Below, piece by piece: positions 1-4,729 of a stretch of 6,808 nucleotides of DNA (position 1 is the stretch's first letter; each line of letters opens with the position of its first letter). The stretch comes from an uncultured Planctomycetaceae bacterium (lineage in GTDB: Bacteria; Planctomycetota; Planctomycetia; Pirellulales; UBA1268). The notes under the pieces were generated by a model, which saw nothing but the letters and a program-made list of their open reading frames with translations, had not been told where the DNA came from and did no database searches. Position numbers and translations under genes: made by a program. Location of the stretch: NCBI GenBank assembly GCA_937926325.1, contig CALAZQ010000014.1, positions 1 to 6,808 on the forward strand, given 5' to 3'.

Positions 1-1036
1 CATAGGCCCCGTTGAACAGCTGCACAAACCGGACGCCCTTCTCCACCAGCCGCCGGGCCAGGATGCAGTTCCGGGCAAACCGGGCCTTGTACGAGTTCTT
101 CACATCGTCGGCGCCATAAAGGGCCAGGGTGGCAGCCGATTCGTCCGACAGGTCCGACACGCCCGCCGCCGACAGCTGCATTTTGGCGGCCAGCTCATAG
201 CTGGCGATGCGGGCCGCCAGCGTGGTGTCGCCAGGATGCCGGGCCAGATGCTGCTCGTTGAGCTGGCGAATGAAGGCCCGCGAGGCCTGGTCGGCCGCCG
301 CTGAAAGGTCCGCCGGCCGGGCCAGGTTCGGAATCGGCTGGTCGGCGTTGAAGGCCGTGCCCTGGAACACTGCCGGCAGAAAGCCGCTCTGCCACTGCCG
401 CGGCCCCACTTGCGGCACGCCGCGCGGGTCGGGAATGGCGACAAAGGCGGGCAGGTCGCGGCATTCACTGCCGAGGGCATAGCTGCACCAGGCCCCCATG
501 CTCGGGAACCCGTCGAGGGTGAAGCCGGTGGCCATCTGGTTCTCGGCCGGCCCGTGGGTGTTGCTCTTGGCGGTCATCGAATGGATGAAGCACATCTCGT
601 CGGCCAGTTCCCCCAGCTGCGGCAGCAGGTCGCTGGTCATCGTGCCGCTCTCGCCCCGCGGCTTGAAGGCCCAGGGCGACTTGATCAGGTTGCCCTGCTC
701 GCCCTGAAAGGTGATCAGCTTGCCGCCGGCGACCGGCATCGGCGTGTTGTGCCGCTTGATCAGTTCGGGCTTGTAGTCAAACGTGTCAACATGCGACAGC
801 GCCCCCGAGCAGAAGATCAGCAGCACCCGCTTGGCCGGTGCCGCAAAGTGGGGCGGCCGGGGGGCATACGGCTGGGCGGGATCGATCTGCGGCCGGATTG
901 GGGGCTCGCTTGCCAGCAGCCTGCCCTCGGCCAGCAGGCTGGCCAGTGCGATGCCTGCCAGGCCGGTGCCGCCCGACTCCAGAAAGCTCCGCCGATCAAG
1001 CAGTCGCCGGCCGGCATGGCTGAGGTCGTGATGCAT
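1..1036 (-). CDS. DUF1501 family protein, Tat-exported (partial, C-terminus outside window)
   Basis: The first 345 residues are present; the frame stays open to the left edge. Relatives are roughly 450-500 residues, so perhaps a quarter is missing. The N-terminus has a twin-arginine motif (DRRSFL, residues 14-19) followed by a Gly/Ala/Leu-rich hydrophobic stretch (about 21-38), which suggests Tat export of a folded, perhaps metal-containing protein. Recognisable family blocks follow: FCSGALSHVDTFDYKPE (75-91), the HGPAENQMATGF block (161-172), FPSMGAWCSYALGS (177-190) and LPAFVAIPDPRGVPQ (195-209). DUF1501 (PF07394) belongs to the alkaline-phosphatase-like superfamily; its reaction and substrate are not established. 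The ATG at 1036 is chosen because AGGAG lies 7 bases upstream. The gene lies 65 bases after the PSCyt1/DUF1549/DUF1553 gene on the same strand, and such pairs recur throughout Planctomycetota. Family assignment is firm; function is unknown. Confidence 0.95.
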   Translation of the reverse strand, partial: MHHDLSHAGRRLLDRRSFLESGGTGLAGIALASLLAEGRLLASEPPIRPQIDPAQPYAPRPPHFAAPAKRVLLIFCSGALSHVDTFDYKPELIKRHNTPMPVAGGKLITFQGEQGNLIKSPWAFKPRGESGTMTSDLLPQLGELADEMCFIHSMTAKSNTHGPAENQMATGFTLDGFPSMGAWCSYALGSECRDLPAFVAIPDPRGVPQVGPRQWQSGFLPAVFQGTAFNADQPIPNLARPADLSAAADQASRAFIRQLNEQHLARHPGDTTLAARIASYELAAKMQLSAAGVSDLSDESAATLALYGADDVKNSYKARFARNCILARRLVEKGVRFVQLFNGAY

Positions 1037-1043
1037 CGATGCA

Positions 1044-1048
1044 CTCCT
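1044..1048 (-). promoter_or_regulatory. Ribosome binding site of the DUF1501 gene
   Basis: On the minus strand AGGAG lies 7 bases before the ATG at 1036, an ideal Shine-Dalgarno sequence and spacing. It decides between this start and a GTG at 1044 in another frame, which overlaps the site and opens only a short frame. Confidence 0.8.
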
Positions 1049-1073
1049 GATGATCGGGGATGGTGGAACGGGG

Positions 1074-1091
1074 CCGGCTGAATGGAGCCGG
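1074..1091 (-). other. Short GC-rich inverted repeat between the two minus-strand genes
   Basis: CCGGCT (1074-1079) and AGCCGG (1086-1091) are perfect inverted copies around a 6-base loop. They lie 11 bases beyond the stop codon of the large gene and 25 bases before the ribosome binding site of the DUF1501 gene. No T-run follows on the minus strand, so it is not a convincing intrinsic terminator. An intercistronic hairpin that stabilises or partly attenuates the message is possible. CCGGC words are very common in this DNA, so chance is a real alternative. Confidence 0.35.
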
Positions 1092-1101
1092 TCAGGACGG
1101 C

Positions 1102-4100
1102 TCAGTCGACGTAGAGGAACTCACTGGCGTTGTAGAGGCTGCGGCACAGCAGCGGCAGCCCATGGCTGGCAACCAGTTCACTGCCGGCAGCCAGTTCAGC
1201 GGCGGTCGGCTCGCGGCCGAAGGCGAGGCTGATTGCGCGAGCAACCTGCTGCTGCGGATCGGCACCGGCTTCGCGGCTGACCCGGCTGGCAAATCGCTCG
1301 GCCTGATCGAGCAGGAATGCGCCGTTGAGCAGGTTGAGGGCCTGCAGCGGCGTGGTCGAGACCGTCCGGTTTGGCTGCGGCTGGCCCGCGTCGGGGCAGT
1401 CGAAGGCGCCGAAGAAGTCGTCCAGCTCGGCCCGGGGCTTGGCCTGATAGACCATCCGCCGGAAGTCGTCGGCTGTGAAGCTTGTCTTGGTCTTGTAGAC
1501 CTTGACGTAGTTGCTGTTGGGCTCGAAGAGATCGAAGCCGGGGCCGCCCATGGTCAGGTTGAGGCTGCCGCTGACGGCCAGAATGGTGTCTCGCAGGGCC
1601 TCGGCCTCAAGCCGCTGGGGCGGATACCGCCAGAGCAGCCGGCTGCCCGCGTCGGCGGCCAGCCCCTCGGGCGTCGCGACGCTGGTCTGGCGATAGGCGT
1701 GGCTGGTGACGATCAGCCGGTGGACTGCCTTGAGGCTCCAGCCATTGTCGACCAGCGCGGTCGCCAGCCAGTCGAGCAGTTCCGGGTGGCTGGGCCGGCC
1801 ACCGTTGACGCCAAAGTCGCTGGGGGTGTCGACGATGCCGGTGCCGAAGTGATAGTGCCAGAGCCGGTTGACGATCACCCGGGCGGTAAGCGGGTGGTCG
1901 GCTGAGGCAATCCAGTCGGCAACCGCCCGCCGCCGCTCGCGCTCGGGTGCATCGACTGCCAGGCCGAGTTCACCGCCGAAGACGGCGATGCCCCCGGGTG
2001 CCACCTCTTCCCGAGGCTGGGTCGGGTCACCGCGGAACAGCCGCTTGGTCACCGGCGGTTTGGTGAAGCTGCCGGCATAGGCCATGGGCCGTTTGGTCAG
2101 CTCCGCAAGTTTCGCCGTCAGCCCGGCCACCTGCTGCTGCAGGCTTTCACGTTCGGCCGCTTCATTGGGCGAAAGAGCCGCCGCCACGCTGATCGGCCCG
2201 ACCGGGTTGTCGCCGCCGGCGTGGACATAGTCGTGCGGTAGCCGGTCGGCAGCAGTGGCAACGGTCGTCCACTGCTGGCCGTCAGCCGATACCGCCACCG
2301 TATAGCCAACGGCCAGCCGGTCGCTGTACTGCGGCTTGTCGGCTCGGTCGCGGCTCCAGACGACCCGGTCAATCTGTTCCGGCTCGGTCAGTTCCAGTTG
2401 CACCCAGCCGCGGCCGACGGTGTTGGAGATCCACGAGTGATCGTTGCCGTAGCGGCCGTCGTTGATGTGCTTGAGCTGGTGGCGGGGGTTGTTCGCATAG
2501 GTGCCCGAAGCGGTCGGCACGGCCCCCCGGGCGACGTTGCGGCCATCGACACTGAAGACCTCAAGCTCGTCGATACAGGGCTCGGCACCACTGGTGGCAT
2601 GCACCGTGAACCGCACGAACCGGGCGGTCAGCGGCGGGAACCGCTCGACGGTCGCCCCGCGGCTGACCGGACCCCGCAGATGGGCGACGCGGGCCGGGCT
2701 GTCACCGTCGGCCGGCTGCTCTTCCAGCACGACGACATCGGCCGTTACCGCCGCGGGCTTGTCGCCGCCGGTCACCAGCAGGCGGGTCGACTCAGTGAGC
2801 GGGTGAATACCCGCGTCAAACAGCCCGCTCCAGAGTGGCTGCTGGGGTGGCGGGCTGCCGCTGCCGTCGGCAAACAGCCGCTGGTCAACCCGGGCAATTT
2901 CGGTCTGGTCGTCGGTGGTGGCCGGATTACCGTCGGCATCGAGCAGATAGCGAGCGTCAGGGGAGTGGCTGGTCCAGCCAGCCCCCCAGGAAATCCAGAT
3001 GCGGAACCGGCCGGCCGCCCGCGGGGCATAGGCGATAACAGGCTGCCGGGCTGCGGCCTGCCACCAGTGATATTGTTTGCCCAGGTTCGGCAGGGCCGAC
3101 GGTCCACCGGGGGCGTTGAGCTGACCGGCCTCGGTGCCAGCAGCATGGGTGGCAACGCCGCTCGGTTCGGCCAGCAGCTTGACCCGGTCGGCCGTCAGAT
3201 CATCGATCACGAGCGTGCGGGTCAGCCGACAGAGCGGCTGTAGTTCGGCCAGCCGCCGCTGCGGCCCTGCCAGCTGTTGCCGCACCGCGGCGGCCTCTCG
3301 TTGCAGTTCGTCCTCGTTATCGGGCCTGATCGCCCGCTCGCCATGCCTGACGCCGGCGAAGACGGCTGTCATCGCGTAGTAATCGGTCTGCTTGATCGGG
3401 TCGAACTTGTGATCGTGGCAGCGGGCACAGCCGACGGTGAGCCCGAGGAAAGCCGCCCCCGTGGTGCTGGCCATGTCGTGCAGTTCATCTGCCCGCTGGT
3501 TGGCCGTCAGCACGGGGTCGGGGGACTTCACCCGGTCAACCGGTCCGCCGACGATGAAGCCGGTGGCGGCGTCGGCAGCCAGGGCATCACCGATCAGCTG
3601 AGCCCGCAGGAACTGGTCGTACGGCAGGTCGTCGTTGAGCGACTCGATCACCCAGTCGCGATAGGGCCAGGCGTTCGTCCGCGCCCGGTTCATTTCAAAG
3701 CCGTCGCTTTCGGCGAACCGGACGACGTCAAGCCAGTGCCGCGCCCAGCGTTCGCCATAGCGGGGCGAGGCGAGCAGCCGATCGACCAGTTCGCGGTAGG
3801 GGCCATCAATCTCGCCAGCCTGCCCGCAGGCCTGTTCGAAGGCAGCCACTTCCTCGGGCGTCGGGGGCAGCCCGATCAGGTCAAAGCTGACGCGGCGGAT
3901 CAGCGTGCGTGGGTCGGCCTCGGGGTTGAAGCTGAGACCCTGCTCGGCCAGCCGCCGGTCGAGAAAGGCATCGATCGGGCTGGTCACGCGGCGGTCGGCA
4001 GGCCGTTGCGGTACTGCCGGCTGCTCGACCGGCTGGAAGGCCCAGTGGTCGGCCCCCTTGGCAGGCTTGGCATCGACCTGCGGCAGCAGTGACGCCGGCA

Positions 4101-4494
4101 GCGTTTTGACCGCGTCAGGCCAGGCGGCGCCGGCCAGAATCCAGGCCTTGACCGCAGCCTGTTCCGCGGCCGACAGCGGCTCGCCGTCAGCCGGCATCCG
4201 CAGTTCTTCGTCGTCGCTGACGATGCGGGCGAACAGTTCACTGGCGGCAGGATCACCCGCCACGATGCCGACGGCCCCGGAGTCACCGCCGGCGAAGGCG
4301 TGGTCGCGGTCGTCAATGCGGAAGCCGCTTTCGGCATCGACCGGTCCGTGGCAGCTGCCACACTTGGCTGCCAGGAGCGGAGCGATCGTCGTTTGAAAGC
4401 TGTCTGGCGCGGCCAGGGCCGGGCTGGCGAAAGCCAGCAGCCAACAGGCCGCAGCGATGCGCAGCGGAGTGACAATGCGGGGTGTTCGGTTCAT
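1102..4494 (-). CDS. PSD1 and planctomycete cytochrome C domain protein (PSCyt1-DUF1549-DUF1553), secreted
   Basis: Complete, 1130 residues. A Sec signal peptide covers residues 1-29 (hydrophobic core, ALA-A cleavage site). Domains in order: PSCyt1 (about 35-130), with heme-type CGSCH at 45-49 and candidate distal ligand Met100 in LRMPADG; DUF1549 (about 173-383), with family blocks FDLIGLPPTPEE (204-215) and a second CxxCH, CARCH at 356-360, in GCARCHDHKFDPIKQTDYY; a heptad-like segment (395-420); a beta-rich stretch (about 475-592) resembling golvesin/xanthan-lyase-type modules; a discoidin-like F5/8 type C region (about 615-760); a second heptad-like segment (776-801); and DUF1553/PSD1 (about 808-1070), with VNRLWHYHFGTGIVDTPSDFG (starting at 875) and STTPLQALNLLNGAF (1046-1060). 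The C-terminal NASEFLYVD is typical, so the gene is intact. A periplasmic, heme-bearing, perhaps carbohydrate-binding role is inferred; the enzymatic activity is unknown. It is first in a probable operon with DUF1501. Confidence 0.95.
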   Translation of the reverse strand: MNRTPRIVTPLRIAAACWLLAFASPALAAPDSFQTTIAPLLAAKCGSCHGPVDAESGFRIDDRDHAFAGGDSGAVGIVAGDPAASELFARIVSDDEELRMPADGEPLSAAEQAAVKAWILAGAAWPDAVKTLPASLLPQVDAKPAKGADHWAFQPVEQPAVPQRPADRRVTSPIDAFLDRRLAEQGLSFNPEADPRTLIRRVSFDLIGLPPTPEEVAAFEQACGQAGEIDGPYRELVDRLLASPRYGERWARHWLDVVRFAESDGFEMNRARTNAWPYRDWVIESLNDDLPYDQFLRAQLIGDALAADAATGFIVGGPVDRVKSPDPVLTANQRADELHDMASTTGAAFLGLTVGCARCHDHKFDPIKQTDYYAMTAVFAGVRHGERAIRPDNEDELQREAAAVRQQLAGPQRRLAELQPLCRLTRTLVIDDLTADRVKLLAEPSGVATHAAGTEAGQLNAPGGPSALPNLGKQYHWWQAAARQPVIAYAPRAAGRFRIWISWGAGWTSHSPDARYLLDADGNPATTDDQTEIARVDQRLFADGSGSPPPQQPLWSGLFDAGIHPLTESTRLLVTGGDKPAAVTADVVVLEEQPADGDSPARVAHLRGPVSRGATVERFPPLTARFVRFTVHATSGAEPCIDELEVFSVDGRNVARGAVPTASGTYANNPRHQLKHINDGRYGNDHSWISNTVGRGWVQLELTEPEQIDRVVWSRDRADKPQYSDRLAVGYTVAVSADGQQWTTVATAADRLPHDYVHAGGDNPVGPISVAAALSPNEAAERESLQQQVAGLTAKLAELTKRPMAYAGSFTKPPVTKRLFRGDPTQPREEVAPGGIAVFGGELGLAVDAPERERRRAVADWIASADHPLTARVIVNRLWHYHFGTGIVDTPSDFGVNGGRPSHPELLDWLATALVDNGWSLKAVHRLIVTSHAYRQTSVATPEGLAADAGSRLLWRYPPQRLEAEALRDTILAVSGSLNLTMGGPGFDLFEPNSNYVKVYKTKTSFTADDFRRMVYQAKPRAELDDFFGAFDCPDAGQPQPNRTVSTTPLQALNLLNGAFLLDQAERFASRVSREAGADPQQQVARAISLAFGREPTAAELAAGSELVASHGLPLLCRSLYNASEFLYVD

Positions 4495-4500
4495 GATGGG

Positions 4501-4505
4501 CCTTC
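4501..4505 (-). promoter_or_regulatory. Ribosome binding site of the PSCyt1/DUF1549/DUF1553 gene
   Basis: GAAGG on the minus strand ends 6 bases before the ATG at 4494. This supports that start, which also gives a well-formed signal peptide (MNRTPRIVTPLR followed by a hydrophobic core). Confidence 0.65.
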
Positions 4506-4551
4506 GTCAGGGAGCAACGGGCCGGGTGAGACGATCGGGCAGCGGCCGGCG

Positions 4552-4569
4552 GGTCGCAGTGCGGCGACC
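4552..4569 (-). other. Perfect inverted repeat in the leader of the minus-strand operon
   Basis: GGTCGC (4552-4557) and GCGACC (4564-4569) form a 6-base-pair stem with a 6-base loop. It sits between the candidate minus-strand promoter (4585-4612) and the start codon at 4494, so it would lie near the 5' end of the transcript. There is no downstream T-run, which argues against a terminator. It may be a 5' stabilising hairpin or a protein-binding dyad; chance in GC-rich DNA cannot be excluded. Confidence 0.35.
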
Positions 4570-4584
4570 TTGCGATGCTTTTCA

Positions 4585-4612
4585 ATTATCGGTCCAACCT
4601 CGGGTCTGTGAC
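4585..4612 (-). promoter_or_regulatory. Candidate sigma70-type promoter for the minus-strand operon
   Basis: On the minus strand GATAAT (4585-4590; 5 of 6 to TATAAT) is preceded, after 16 bases, by GTCACA (4607-4612; 4 of 6 to TTGACA). Transcription would begin near 4578, leaving a leader of about 84 bases. The match lies in one of the few AT-rich stretches of the window and in the right place for the divergent gene pair. It is read by eye against the E. coli consensus, which planctomycetes may follow only loosely. Confidence 0.35.
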
Positions 4613-4718
4613 ACGTTTCGGCCGGGAAATTCTTTACACTTTTTGTTTTTGGCCGCTCTCCGCCCGGGCTTGGCATCATACGGATGGCGATTCATTGTGC
4701 CCCCAGAAGGACTGGGTT

Positions 4719-4723
4719 GAGGA
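4719..4723 (+). promoter_or_regulatory. Ribosome binding site deciding the histidine kinase start
   Basis: GAGGA (4719-4723) ends 6 bases before the ATG at 4730 but directly abuts the in-frame ATG at 4724, so 4730 is the better start. A weaker AGAAGGA (4705-4711) could serve 4724 with a 12-base gap. An in-frame TGA at 4718-4720 rules out any start further upstream. Confidence 0.6.
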
Positions 4724-4729
4724 ATGGTG

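Larger units (their letters stand above)
4495..4729. other. Divergent intergenic regulatory region
   Basis: These 235 bases separate two divergently transcribed genes and code for nothing recognisable. Composition changes sharply: 4575-4590 and 4627-4650 are AT-rich (including a T-rich run at 4639-4650), while the rest is GC-rich. Besides the minus-strand promoter candidate and the leader hairpin, there is an 8-base palindrome GCCCGGGC (4662-4669) and, on the plus strand, GTGACA (4608-4613) and TACACT (4635-4640). Those last two are individually promoter-like but 21 bases apart, too far for a normal sigma70 promoter. The kinase promoter is therefore not resolved, but it should lie here. Confidence 0.6.

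Noticed and set aside
410..1081. Plus-strand open frame of 223 codons opposite the DUF1501 gene
   Set aside because: It has the same codon-opposed phase as above. The minus strand carries the DUF1501 blocks and a strong ribosome binding site.
1074..1091. Intrinsic terminator between the two minus-strand genes
   Set aside because: The stem is only 6 base pairs and no T-run follows on the minus strand, so readthrough into the DUF1501 gene is more likely.
1060..4092. Long plus-strand open frames (1060-1905, 2398-3243, 3277-4092) opposite the large gene
   Set aside because: All three lie in the frame whose codons are exact complements of the sense codons. Stops there require TTA, CTA or TCA in the sense gene, which are rare at this GC content. 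Their translations lack any family resemblance, while the minus strand reads as a conserved protein throughout.
4607..4620. TGTGA at 4607-4611 as a CRP-type operator half-site
   Set aside because: The second half-site TCACA is missing at the expected spacing; only TC matches.
4685..4700. Sigma54-like TGGC...TGTGC before the kinase
   Set aside because: The distance between the GG and GC elements is one base too long, and the -12 element does not match TTGC.
4724..4726. ATG at 4724 as the kinase start
   Set aside because: The GAGGA sequence directly abuts this codon, leaving no spacer; the in-frame ATG at 4730 has a 6-base spacer. The difference is only two residues, so 4724 is not fully excluded.
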